From NCBI GenBank assembly GCA_002377245.1, contig DFPL01000156.1, forward strand, positions 1 to 36,171: a DNA stretch of 36,171 bases. Reading direction: 5' to 3'. How positions within the stretch are numbered: position 1 is the stretch's first letter; each line of letters opens with the position of its first letter. Positions 23,234 through 30,599 of this stretch are shown one piece after another. The DNA is from Enterobacteriaceae bacterium UBA3516. GTDB lineage: Bacteria; Pseudomonadota; Gammaproteobacteria; Enterobacterales; Enterobacteriaceae. The translations under genes were made by a program, and so were the position numbers. The notes under the pieces were generated by a model. It worked only from the letters and a program-made list of their open reading frames with translations, searched no databases and was not told where the DNA came from.

Positions 23234-24382
23234 ATGAGTTCATCGTGTATAGAAGAAGTAAACGTACGGGATGATAACTGGTTCCGTATAGCAAGCGAGC
23301 TATTAAGCCGCGCCGGCATTCAGGTTAACGGTTCTGCGGCATCGGACATCCAGGTTAAACATCCGGATTTTTTTAAACGCGTGTTACAAGAGGGTTCACT
23401 GGGGCTTGGGGAAAGCTACATGGACGGCTGGTGGGAGTGTGACCGGCTGGACACTTTTTTTACCCAGGTGTTGCGTGCCGGGCTGGAACATCAACTGCCC
23501 CATCATTTGAAAGACACCCTGCGTATCGCCGGGGCAAGATTATTTAATCTGCAAACAAAAAAACGCGCCTGGATCGTCGGCAAAGAGCATTACGACCTGG
23601 GCAACGATCTGTTTACGCGTATGCTGGATCCGCAGATGCAATACTCTTGCGCCTACTGGAAAGAGGCTCAAGGGCTTGAAGAGGCGCAAATCGCCAAACT
23701 CACCCTTATTTGTGAAAAGCTGCAGCTTCAGCCGGGTATGCGGGTGCTGGATATTGGTTGTGGTTGGGGAGGACTGGCGCAATTTATGGCGCAACGCTAT
23801 GGCGTGAGCGTCGTAGGCGTTACCATTTCAGCAGAACAGCAAAAAATGGCTCAGGAACGTTGCGCGGGACTGGATGTTGATATTCGTCTGCAGGATTATC
23901 GCGATCTCAATGAACCATTTGATCGTATTGTCTCTGTCGGAATGTTTGAACATGTCGGGCCAAAAAACTATGCCACCTATTTCGCCGTGGTGGACCGCAA
24001 TCTCAAACCGGAAGGTTTATTCTTGCTTCACACCATCGGTTCGAAAAAAACCGATCTCAGTGTTGACCCCTGGATAGACCGTTATATTTTCCCGAATGGT
24101 TGCCTGCCCTCTGTGCGCCAGATCGCTACTGCCAGTGAGTCCCATTTTGTTATGGAAGACTGGCATAATTTCGGCGCAGATTACGATAAAACATTAATGG
24201 CCTGGCATGAGCGTTTTCTCGCGAGCTGGCCAGAGATTGCAGAGAACTATTCCGATCGTTTTAAAAGAATGTTTAGCTACTATTTGAACGCCTGTGCAGG
24301 TGCGTTTCGTGCGCGGGATATTCAGCTCTGGCAGGTTGTTTTTAGTCGGGGTATAGAAAATGGCTTACGCGTAGCGCGATAA
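23234..24382 (+). CDS. cfa: Cyclopropane-fatty-acyl-phospholipid synthase
   Basis: Cfa transfers a methylene group from S-adenosylmethionine to cis double bonds of membrane phospholipid acyl chains, forming cyclopropane fatty acids in stationary phase and acid stress. The 382-residue product equals the E. coli enzyme. It has the N-terminal lipid-binding domain, Cys139 (MQYSCAYW), the SAM motif I at residues 171-180 (VLDIGCGWGG), VGVTISAEQQ, and the catalytic region SVGMFEHVGPKNY with Glu and His. The ATG follows a GGAGAAG site. The 5' leader from the distal promoter is long. A strong bidirectional terminator separates it from ribE. Confidence 0.97.
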   Translation: MSSSCIEEVNVRDDNWFRIASELLSRAGIQVNGSAASDIQVKHPDFFKRVLQEGSLGLGESYMDGWWECDRLDTFFTQVLRAGLEHQLPHHLKDTLRIAGARLFNLQTKKRAWIVGKEHYDLGNDLFTRMLDPQMQYSCAYWKEAQGLEEAQIAKLTLICEKLQLQPGMRVLDIGCGWGGLAQFMAQRYGVSVVGVTISAEQQKMAQERCAGLDVDIRLQDYRDLNEPFDRIVSVGMFEHVGPKNYATYFAVVDRNLKPEGLFLLHTIGSKKTDLSVDPWIDRYIFPNGCLPSVRQIATASESHFVMEDWHNFGADYDKTLMAWHERFLASWPEIAENYSDRFKRMFSYYLNACAGAFRARDIQLWQVVFSRGIENGLRVAR

Positions 24383-24385
24383 TTT

Positions 24386-24421
24386 AAAAAATAAACCCCG
24401 AAATGTCGGGGTTTATTTTTT
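24386..24421. terminator. Bidirectional terminator between cfa and ribE
   Basis: AAAAAATAAACCCCG and CGGGGTTTATTTTTT form a long near-perfect stem with an AAATGT loop. A and T runs lie on both sides, so the converging genes share it. Confidence 0.92.
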
Positions 24422-24425
24422 GCCT

Positions 24426-25070
24426 TTACTCTTCGCTGCTGGCAGCTTTTACCGCCGCGGCTTCTTTCGAGGCCAGTACACGTTCTACGGTGTCGACGAC
24501 CGCCTGGGTTTGCGGGTCGATTTCAATATTCACCCGATGACCGAGCTTCTTGGCTCCAAGCGTAGTGCGCTGCAGCGTTTCAGGGATCAGGTGCACACAA
24601 AAGCGCGTCGGGGTGACCTCACCCACCGTCAGACTAATGCCATCGATGCCAATAAATCCTTTGTACAGGATATATTTCATCAAGGTCGGGTCCTGAACTT
24701 TAAACCAGATCTGACGATTGTTTTCTGAGGTTAGAATTTTTGAAATTTCAGCAGTCGTCATAATATGGCCCGACATCAGGTGACCGCCAATTTCATCACT
24801 AAATTTCGCCGCGCGTTCGACGTTAACCGCATCGCCCACCGCTAATTCACCCAGATTGGTAATTCGCAGCGTTTCTTTCATCAGATCGAAACTAATGTGA
24901 CTACCATTAATCTCTGTTACGGTCAGGCAACAACCGTTATTAGCAATCGACGCGCCGGTTTCAATCCCATCCAGCATATGGTCGGGTAATTCAACAACGT
25001 GCGTACGGAAATTGGGTTTATCATCGACGGACACCAGTCTTGCGGTGCCCTGTACAATACCAGTAAACAT
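24426..25070 (-). CDS. ribE: Riboflavin synthase alpha subunit
   Basis: Riboflavin synthase (called ribC or ribE in E. coli) dismutates two 6,7-dimethyl-8-ribityllumazine molecules to riboflavin plus a pyrimidine in the cytosol. The 214-residue product starts MFTGIVQGTARLVSVDD. It has the two tandem lumazine-binding domains (about 1-97 and 98-200) with the repeated motifs SIANNGCCLTVTEI (Cys48) and FIGIDGISLTVGEV. The C-terminal helix and Ala/Lys-rich tail follow. The frame runs 36 codons further upstream, but AGGAG before 25070 and homology set the start. No FMN riboswitch was recognised before it. It is divergent from mdtK. Confidence 0.96.
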   Translation of the reverse strand: MFTGIVQGTARLVSVDDKPNFRTHVVELPDHMLDGIETGASIANNGCCLTVTEINGSHISFDLMKETLRITNLGELAVGDAVNVERAAKFSDEIGGHLMSGHIMTTAEISKILTSENNRQIWFKVQDPTLMKYILYKGFIGIDGISLTVGEVTPTRFCVHLIPETLQRTTLGAKKLGHRVNIEIDPQTQAVVDTVERVLASKEAAAVKAASSEE

Positions 25071-25236
25071 GCCACTACTCCTGTATTTCCTTTTCACGGC
25101 GTAACCGCTTTCTGAATGCACAATAACAGGTGGAAAATCATGTTGCCAGCCCTGGTACCCCGGCGACTGTTTTTTCACTAGATAATTAGCTAATCCTCGC
25201 TACAATAGTCTGGCTTATTCCCCTGCTCCTCCTCTG

Positions 25237-25262
25237 GCTGCCCGTTAAGGCGGCGTTTTTTT
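25237..25262 (+). terminator. Terminator-like hairpin in the mdtK leader
   Basis: GCTGCC and GGCGGC form a six-base stem (one G-T pair) around CGTTAA, followed by G and seven T residues. It lies 35 bases before the mdtK start and downstream of a TACAAT -10-like element at 25201-25206. There is no upstream gene on this strand for it to terminate, so it looks like an attenuator of mdtK or the 3' end of a short leader RNA. Confidence 0.65.
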
Positions 25263-25297
25263 ATCTCTCCAATAACAACAATATATAGGTGTTCGCA

Positions 25298-26671
25298 GTG
25301 CAGAAGTACTTCACAGAAGCGCGCCAGTTATTAGCACTGGCTATCCCGGTGATGATTGCGCAAATCGCCCAAACCGCGATGGGGTTCGTCGATACCGTCA
25401 TGGCGGGGGGCTACAGCGCCACGGATATGGCAGCGGTCGCTATTGGGACTTCCATCTGGCTTCCGGCCATCCTCTTTGGTCATGGACTCTTGCTGGCCCT
25501 GACGCCAGTTATTGCGCAAATGAATGGTTCCGGACGACGTGAGCGGATCGCCCATCAGGTGCGTCAGGGGTTTTGGCTGGCCGGACTCGTCTCCATTCTG
25601 ATCATGATTGTGCTGTGGAATGCAGGCCATATTATTCGCGCCATGCATAATATTGATCCTGAGCTTGCAGACAAAGCCGTCGGTTATCTGCGCACCTTAC
25701 TCTGGGGTGCACCAGGCTATCTCTTTTTCCAGGTCGCGCGTAACCAATGTGAGGGGCTCGCAAAAACCAAACCCGGCATGGTGATTGGTTTTCTCGGCCT
25801 GCTGGTCAACATTCCCGTTAACTACGTCTTTATCTACGGGCATTTTGGCATGCCTGAACTGGGTGGCATCGGCTGTGGGGTTGCTACCGCCGCCGTATAT
25901 TGGGTGATGTTTGCCTGCATGCTTTCGTATGTAAAACGTGCCGGCTCTATGCGGGATATCCGTAACGACAGCGGCTTTAGTAAACCTGACGGGGCAGTGT
26001 TAAAACGCCTCGTGCAGTTAGGCTTGCCCATTGCGCTGGCGCTATTTTTTGAAGTTACGCTATTTGCCGTGGTCGCGCTGTTGGTTTCACCGCTCGGCAT
26101 TGTCGATGTCGCAGGTCACCAGATTGCGCTGAACTTCAGCTCGCTGATGTTTGTGCTGCCGTTATCGATTGCCGCATCCGTAACGATTCGCGTGGGATAT
26201 CGCTTAGGCCAGGGTTCAACACTGGATGCGCAAACGGCAGCCCGCACCGGACTGGGCGTGGGGGTTTGCATCGCGGTTCTTACGGCTATTTTTACCGTGT
26301 CGCTTCGCGAACCTATCGCCCTGCTGTACAACGATAACCCGGAAGTGATTACGCTGGCATCTCAGCTCATGATGCTGGCGGCTATCTACCAGATATCAGA
26401 CTCCATACAGGTTATCGGAAGCGGGATTTTGCGTGGTTATAAAGATACCCGTTCGATCTTCTTTATTACCTTCACGGCGTACTGGGTACTCGGACTGCCG
26501 TCAGGCTATATTTTGGCGCTCACCGACCTGGTGGTTGATCGCATGGGTCCGGCGGGTTTCTGGATCGGCTTCATCATCGGCCTGACCTCTGCCGCCATCC
26601 TCATGATGCTCAGAATGCGTTTCCTGCAACGTCAGTCTTCCGCGACTATTTTGCAGCGTGCGGCACGATAA
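25298..26671 (+). CDS. mdtK: MATE-family multidrug efflux pump MdtK
   Basis: MdtK (NorE, YdhE) is a 12-helix inner-membrane MATE transporter that exports fluoroquinolones, dyes and other cations in exchange for sodium or protons. The 457-residue product equals the E. coli length and is highly similar, starting MQKYFTEARQLLALAIPVMI. Conserved MATE features include the QTAMGFVDTVMAGGYSATDMAAVAIG region of TM1-2, the GAPGYLFFQVARNQCEGLAKTKP segment, and the C-half repeat with GHQIALNFSSLMFVLPLS and GSGILRGYKDT. The start is set at GTG 25298, where AGGTG gives a ribosome site; a GTG three codons earlier overlaps that site. A leader hairpin with a T run precedes the gene. Confidence 0.96.
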   Translation: MQKYFTEARQLLALAIPVMIAQIAQTAMGFVDTVMAGGYSATDMAAVAIGTSIWLPAILFGHGLLLALTPVIAQMNGSGRRERIAHQVRQGFWLAGLVSILIMIVLWNAGHIIRAMHNIDPELADKAVGYLRTLLWGAPGYLFFQVARNQCEGLAKTKPGMVIGFLGLLVNIPVNYVFIYGHFGMPELGGIGCGVATAAVYWVMFACMLSYVKRAGSMRDIRNDSGFSKPDGAVLKRLVQLGLPIALALFFEVTLFAVVALLVSPLGIVDVAGHQIALNFSSLMFVLPLSIAASVTIRVGYRLGQGSTLDAQTAARTGLGVGVCIAVLTAIFTVSLREPIALLYNDNPEVITLASQLMMLAAIYQISDSIQVIGSGILRGYKDTRSIFFITFTAYWVLGLPSGYILALTDLVVDRMGPAGFWIGFIIGLTSAAILMMLRMRFLQRQSSATILQRAAR

Positions 26672-26680
26672 CCCCTTACC

Positions 26681-26706
26681 AGCCGCCTGATGGCGGCTAC
26701 TTTCTC
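26681..26706 (+). terminator. mdtK terminator
   Basis: AGCCGCC pairs with GGCGGCT around TGAT, nine bases after the stop codon. The downstream ACTTTCTC is only moderately T-rich. Confidence 0.7.
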
Positions 26707-26767
26707 GGCACATTGCGCAGTTGTTCCGCAATCGCGTGAATTCAGAAAGAAAATTGCTATTTTCTGC

Positions 26768-26796
26768 TTGCCACATTCCCGCCCTGCCGCTAATAT
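26768..26796 (+). promoter_or_regulatory. Promoter of the tRNA-Val pair
   Basis: TTGCCA (26768-26773) and TAATAT (26791-26796) are spaced by exactly 17 bases. The CG-rich stretch after the -10 element (CGTCCCCG) resembles the discriminator of stringently controlled stable RNA promoters. The first tRNA begins 27 bases later. Confidence 0.78.
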
Positions 26797-26822
26797 TCGT
26801 CCCCGTTGTCAGGCACAACAAT

Positions 26823-26899
26823 GCGTTCATAGCTCAGTTGGTTAGAGCACCACCTTGACATGGTGGGGGTCGTTGGTTCGAGTCCAATTGAACGCACCA
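26823..26899 (+). tRNA. tRNA-Val (GAC), first copy
   Basis: A 77-base tRNA with encoded CCA. The acceptor arms GCGTTCA and TGAACGC pair fully, the D loop contains GTTGGTTAGA, the anticodon arm CCACCTTGACATGGTGG places GAC at 26857-26859, and the T arm carries GGTTCGAGTCC. It decodes GUC and GUU valine codons. It corresponds to one of the E. coli valV/valW pair; I do not assign which. Confidence 0.97.
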
Positions 26900-26909
26900 T
26901 TTCTTCAGT

Positions 26910-26986
26910 GCGTCCGTAGCTCAGTTGGTTAGAGCACCACCTTGACATGGTGGGGGTCGGTGGTTCGAGTCCACTCGGACGCACCA
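26910..26986 (+). tRNA. tRNA-Val (GAC), second copy
   Basis: A 77-base tRNA with encoded CCA, ten bases after the first copy. It shares the D arm, anticodon arm and variable region with it but has a different acceptor stem (GCGTCCG / CGGACGC) and compensating T-arm bases. The differences keep all pairs, so both genes appear functional. It is the other member of the E. coli valV/valW pair and is probably on the same transcript. Confidence 0.97.
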
Positions 26987-27290
26987 TTTCATGATATTCC
27001 TTGTTTTACCTCCTCTATTCCTTAAATTTTCTGTTAGCGAAATATTTCTCTCGTCGCTCGTAATCGTCTGTTTCAAGATCTTCCTTAAGCCATTATTTCA
27101 TCTCGCTTTTGAGCGATATTAAGAACTTTGCCCTCCCTGACTTATTCAGCCGTCCTGCATTGCTGCGTCAATGGCGTATCCCGTACGATTCTCATTCTGC
27201 CGCTTGTTTAAATTAACGTAACAATGCACTATCGAGCATAATCGAGCATCACCGCGTTTAACGTCATGAACATTCACTAAGGACAGAACC
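26987..27290. other. Intergenic region after the tRNAs
   Basis: About 300 bases without a gene. It holds a possible promoter for the next gene: TTAACG (27213-27218) and CATAAT (27237-27242) with 18-base spacing. A tandem ten-base direct repeat, ATCGAGCATA then ATCGAGCATC, lies at 27231-27250 and overlaps that -10 element. I see no integrase, direct repeat of the tRNA end or other island sign. Confidence 0.5.
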
Positions 27291-28082
27291 ATGGCCTATA
27301 CCCTTCCTGATATCGACTTTCTCCACGAACTCACTGACGCCGCAGATAAACAAACATTGCCGCGTTTTCGTTCACAGATGAATTTGCATGTGGGTAGCAA
27401 ACCGAAAGAGGGCTACCGTTTTGATCCGGTGACGGATGCCGACAGAGAAGCCGAACGCGCCATGCGGGCCATCATTAATGCCCGTTATCCTGACCACGCC
27501 ATCATGGGAGAGGAATTTGGCACCACGGGATCCGGCCCGCTGCAATGGGTGCTTGATCCGGTTGACGGGACCCGACCCTTTTTGTGTGGTCTGCCGGTCT
27601 GGGGCACACTGATTGGCTTAACGGTTGAAGGGCGTGGACACCTCGGCATGATGGGGCAACCTTTCACCGGGGAGCGTTTCTGGGGGGACGGGAAGCAGGC
27701 ATGGCGCAACGGTCCCCAGGGACTTGCGCAAATGCATACCCGCAAAGAGATACCCCTCGCTCAGGCCATATTGCATACCACCTCACCTGAGCCTATTAGC
27801 CAGATGCCAGAGGTCAATTTTGCCGCCCTTGATGCACAGGCCTTGATGACCCGCTACGGCGGTGAATGCTATGCCATGGCCATGCTGGCGGCCGGGCAGA
27901 TCGATCTCTGCCTTGAATATTCACTTCAACCCTATGATATTGTTGCTTTTATACCCATCATTGAGCAGGCAGGTGGGGTTGTCACTACACTGAGCGGCGA
28001 TCGCCCGGAGTTGGGCGGTAAAATTCTTGCGTCAGGTTGCCCTCGCCTGCATGAGCAAGCACTGCGTATTTTAAATAGCTAA
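27291..28082 (+). CDS. Inositol monophosphatase-family protein, HisN-like
   Basis: This 263-residue protein belongs to the metal-dependent inositol monophosphatase superfamily. Visible motifs are GEE at residues 73-75, the WVLDPVDGTRPF metal and phosphate site (Asp89, Asp92), and PYDIVAFIPIIEQAGG (Asp216). The DGTRPF/AF-x-GLPVWGTLI and PYD-x-x-A pattern is closer to HisN-type histidinol-phosphate phosphatases than to SuhB or CysQ. The exact substrate cannot be told from sequence. Enterics usually make histidinol through bifunctional HisB, so a histidine role would be redundant. The ATG follows AAGGACAG. It sits alone between the tRNA-Val pair and pykF, where K-12 has other genes. A perfect ten-base inverted repeat follows the stop. 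Confidence 0.88.
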   Translation: MAYTLPDIDFLHELTDAADKQTLPRFRSQMNLHVGSKPKEGYRFDPVTDADREAERAMRAIINARYPDHAIMGEEFGTTGSGPLQWVLDPVDGTRPFLCGLPVWGTLIGLTVEGRGHLGMMGQPFTGERFWGDGKQAWRNGPQGLAQMHTRKEIPLAQAILHTTSPEPISQMPEVNFAALDAQALMTRYGGECYAMAMLAAGQIDLCLEYSLQPYDIVAFIPIIEQAGGVVTTLSGDRPELGGKILASGCPRLHEQALRILNS

Positions 28083-28095
28083 ATCGATTAAGCTT

Positions 28096-28148
28096 GCCGC
28101 CGTTTTGCCCTTTTTGTTTCATCAATGTTGGTGTTAAGAAACGGCGGC
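28096..28148. repeat. 10-base inverted repeat with 33-base loop
   Basis: GCCGCCGTTT (28096-28105) and AAACGGCGGC (28139-28148) are perfect reverse complements around a 33-base loop, starting 14 bases after the HisN-like gene. No T run follows the second arm, so it is not a plain terminator. Confidence 0.75.
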
Positions 28149-28573
28149 GTTACAATAAGTTCTCTGCCAGCAACGACGCTTTTCGTGGGGAGTAGACCCG
28201 CTCGGTCGTCACCCCCCTGAATTCAAATTTGTGCTAACTTAACACGTTGATAACACTTCGTTGTGAAACTGCACAGAAGATTTTTGAAACAGCGTTTTCA
28301 TTTTCCTTTTGCTCCTTTTTCGTCGTATAATAGCCGCCTATTCACTCTTGAATGGTTTCAGCTCATTGAACTGTAAATTTCTCACATTACATCGCTGTAT
28401 ACCCGGTTGGGCTGAAACACGCGCACACTTTATTACTCTGCACGCTTTTTTGATGTCACCTATTCTTAGGCTGTGGCATCGCAACTTTCGCAACACAAGC
28501 TTAACTCCGGCGCGATGCGCACACCGGAGCGTGATTTCCCTTTCCCTCTCTCAACTTAAAGATTAAAACTGTC
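28149..28573. other. Long pykF upstream region
   Basis: About 425 bases containing the pykF promoter and a leader of roughly 230 bases. Apart from the promoter, the Cra site and a second Cra-like element I see no gene. An 85-codon frame at 28309-28566 crosses the promoter and Cra site and is not credible. Confidence 0.55.
28326..28362 (+). promoter_or_regulatory. pykF -10 element and Cra operator
   Basis: A perfect TATAAT at 28326-28331 is followed by TTGAATGGTTTCAGC at 28348-28362, matching the Cra (FruR) consensus half-sites (TGAAnnnnTTCA). The operator would lie about 10-25 bases after the transcription start, consistent with the known Cra repression of E. coli pykF. A further TGAAAC...TTTTCA pair at 28285-28300 may be an additional weak site. 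Confidence 0.75.
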
Positions 28574-29986
28574 ATGAAAAAGACCAAAATTGTTTGCACC
28601 ATCGGTCCGAAAACCGAATCCGAAGAGATGTTGACCAAAATGCTGGACGCAGGCATGAACGTAATGCGTCTGAACTTCTCTCACGGTGATTATGCTGAAC
28701 ACGGCCAGCGCATTCAGAACTTGCGCAACGTGATGAGCAAAACCGGTAAAAAAGCGGCGATTCTGCTGGACACCAAAGGTCCGGAAATCCGCACCATCAA
28801 ACTGGAAGGCGGTAATGACGTCGCGCTGAAAGCGGGTCAGACCTTCACCTTCACAACGGATAAAACCGTTGTCGGTAACAACGAGACTGTCGCAGTGACC
28901 TACGCTGGCTTCACCCAAGACCTGCAGGTAGGTAACACCGTGCTGGTGGACGATGGTCTGATCGGTATGGAAGTGACCGCCATTGAAGGCGACAAAGTTG
29001 TTTGTAAGGTACTGAACAATGGCGACCTGGGCGAAAACAAAGGCGTTAACCTGCCAGGCGTTTCCATTGCGCTGCCAGCGCTGGCTGAAAAAGATAAACA
29101 AGACCTGATCTTCGGTTGTGAACAAGGCGTTGACTTCGTCGCTGCCTCCTTCATCCGTAAGCGCTCTGATGTTGAAGAAATCCGTCAACACCTGAAAGCC
29201 CACGGTGGCGAAAACATCCAGATCATCTCCAAAATCGAAAACCAGGAAGGCCTGAATAACTTCGACGAAATCCTCGAAGCGTCTGACGGCATCATGGTTG
29301 CACGTGGCGATCTGGGCGTTGAAATCCCGGTTGAAGAAGTGATCTTCGCGCAGAAGATGATGATCGAAAAATGTATCCGCGCGCGTAAAGTGGTTATCAC
29401 TGCCACTCAGATGCTTGATTCTATGATCAAAAACCCACGTCCGACCCGCGCAGAAGCTGGCGACGTGGCGAACGCCATTCTGGATGGTACCGATGCAGTC
29501 ATGCTGTCTGGTGAATCAGCGAAAGGGAAATACCCGCTGGAAGCCGTGACCATCATGGCCACCATCTGCGAACGCACTGACCGCGTGATGACCAGCCGTC
29601 TGGACTTCAACAACGACAGCCGCAAACTGCGCATCACCGAAGCAGTGTGCCGTGGCGCAGTTGAAACCGCTGAGAAACTGGATGCACCGCTTATCGTGGT
29701 TGCAACTCAGGGCGGTAAATCTGCGCGTGCAGTACGTAAATACTTCCCGGACGCCACCATCCTGGCGCTGACCACCAATGAAACCACCGCTCGCCAGCTC
29801 GTGCTGACGAAAGGCGTTGTGGCGCAGCTGGTTGAAGAAATCGCTTCTACAGATGATTTCTATCTTCAGGGCAAAGAACTGGCTGTACAGAGTGGTCTGG
29901 CTCAGAAAGGCGACGTCGTGGTCATGGTTTCTGGCGCACTGGTTTCCAGCGGCACCACCAACACGGCTTCTGTGCACGTGCTGTAA
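28574..29986 (+). CDS. pykF: Pyruvate kinase I (fructose-1,6-bisphosphate activated)
   Basis: PykF catalyses the last step of glycolysis, phosphoenolpyruvate plus ADP to pyruvate plus ATP, and is activated by fructose-1,6-bisphosphate. The 470-residue product equals E. coli PykF. It begins MKKTKIVCTIGPKTES, with the substrate Arg in VMRLNFSHGDY, the catalytic Lys in IISKIENQEGLNN, the metal-binding ARGDLGVEI and the signature TATQMLDSMIKNPRPTRAE. The C-terminal domain carries the effector phosphate loop (VATQGGKSARAVRKYFP). Codon use is strongly biased, as expected for a highly expressed gene. A Cra operator lies in its long leader, and a clear terminator follows. Confidence 0.98.
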   Translation: MKKTKIVCTIGPKTESEEMLTKMLDAGMNVMRLNFSHGDYAEHGQRIQNLRNVMSKTGKKAAILLDTKGPEIRTIKLEGGNDVALKAGQTFTFTTDKTVVGNNETVAVTYAGFTQDLQVGNTVLVDDGLIGMEVTAIEGDKVVCKVLNNGDLGENKGVNLPGVSIALPALAEKDKQDLIFGCEQGVDFVAASFIRKRSDVEEIRQHLKAHGGENIQIISKIENQEGLNNFDEILEASDGIMVARGDLGVEIPVEEVIFAQKMMIEKCIRARKVVITATQMLDSMIKNPRPTRAEAGDVANAILDGTDAVMLSGESAKGKYPLEAVTIMATICERTDRVMTSRLDFNNDSRKLRITEAVCRGAVETAEKLDAPLIVVATQGGKSARAVRKYFPDATILALTTNETTARQLVLTKGVVAQLVEEIASTDDFYLQGKELAVQSGLAQKGDVVVMVSGALVSSGTTNTASVHVL

Positions 29987-30012
29987 TAATAACCAGACAA
30001 CGTTCTGTGATT

Positions 30013-30039
30013 AAAAAAGCGCCTCAGGGCGCTTTTTTT
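30013..30039 (+). terminator. pykF terminator
   Basis: AAAAAAGCGCC and GGCGCTTTTTTT form a strong stem with a short TCAG-type loop about 25 bases after the pykF stop. The T run follows on the plus strand. Confidence 0.92.
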
Positions 30040-30220
30040 ATTTATCTGAAATTAATATGAATAAAAAAGCAAATCGGAATTCACTATTTAAACAGGCTAT
30101 TATCTAAGATGAATCCGATGGAAGCTTGCTGTTTTATCACACTTTTTTTAACGTTTTATTCAAAGTAGGTGTTTCTTTGAGCGAACGATCAAATTTAAGT
30201 GAATTCCCATCAAAAAAATA

Positions 30221-30294
30221 TTCTCAACCTAAAAAACTTTGTGTAATACTTGTAACGCTACATGGAGATTAACTCAATCTAGAGGGTATTTATA
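30221..30294 (+). promoter_or_regulatory. lpp promoter and leader
   Basis: TTCTCA (30221-30226) and TAATAC (30244-30249) are spaced by 17 bases, preceded by very AT-rich DNA. The following 40-base leader is almost identical to that of E. coli lpp, including the AGAGGGTAT ribosome site. This is one of the strongest promoters of enteric bacteria. Confidence 0.88.
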
Positions 30295-30531
30295 ATGAAT
30301 CGTACTAAACTGGTACTGGGCGCGGTAATCCTGGCTTCTACTCTGCTGGCTGGTTGCTCCAGCAATGCTAAAATCGATCAGCTGTCTTCTGACGTTCAGA
30401 CTCTGAACGCTAAAGTTGACCAGCTGAGCAACGACGTGAACGCAATGCGTTCCGACGTTCAGGCTGCTAAAGACGACGCAGCACGCGCTAACCAGCGTTT
30501 GGACAACCAGGCTACTAAATACCGTAAGTAA
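30295..30531 (+). CDS. lpp: Major outer-membrane lipoprotein Lpp (Braun lipoprotein)
   Basis: Lpp is the most abundant protein of enterics. It is a trimeric coiled coil lipidated at its N-terminus in the outer membrane and, in part, covalently linked by its C-terminal Lys to peptidoglycan. The 78-residue precursor has a signal peptide with a LLAGC lipobox (Cys21) and a mature part of 58 residues. Its heptad repeats (SSDVQTLNAKVDQLSNDVNAM) end in TKYRK with the linking Lys78. Only one copy is present. It is followed directly by a strong terminator and converges on ldtE, which belongs to the L,D-transpeptidase family that includes Lpp-attaching enzymes. Confidence 0.99.
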   Translation: MNRTKLVLGAVILASTLLAGCSSNAKIDQLSSDVQTLNAKVDQLSNDVNAMRSDVQAAKDDAARANQRLDNQATKYRK

Positions 30532-30545
30532 TAGTACCTGTGTTG

Positions 30546-30575
30546 AAATGGCGCACATTGTGCGCCATTTTTTTT
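30546..30575 (+). terminator. lpp terminator
   Basis: AAATGGCGCACA and TGTGCGCCATTT form a long perfect stem with almost no loop, followed by eight T residues, 15 bases after lpp. Confidence 0.94.
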
Positions 30576-30599
30576 GCCTCTCTTCAACCGTTCCCCGAT

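Noticed and set aside
25189..25248. A Pro/Ala-rich leader peptide before the mdtK hairpin
   Set aside because: The frame has no ATG, GTG or TTG start, only CTG, so a leader peptide is not supported.
28309..28566. An 85-codon frame in the pykF leader
   Set aside because: It runs across the -10 element and Cra operator, has no ribosome site and no recognisable domain.
28556..29203. A 215-codon open frame antisense to pykF
   Set aside because: Arises from the strong codon bias of pykF; product is unlike any known family.
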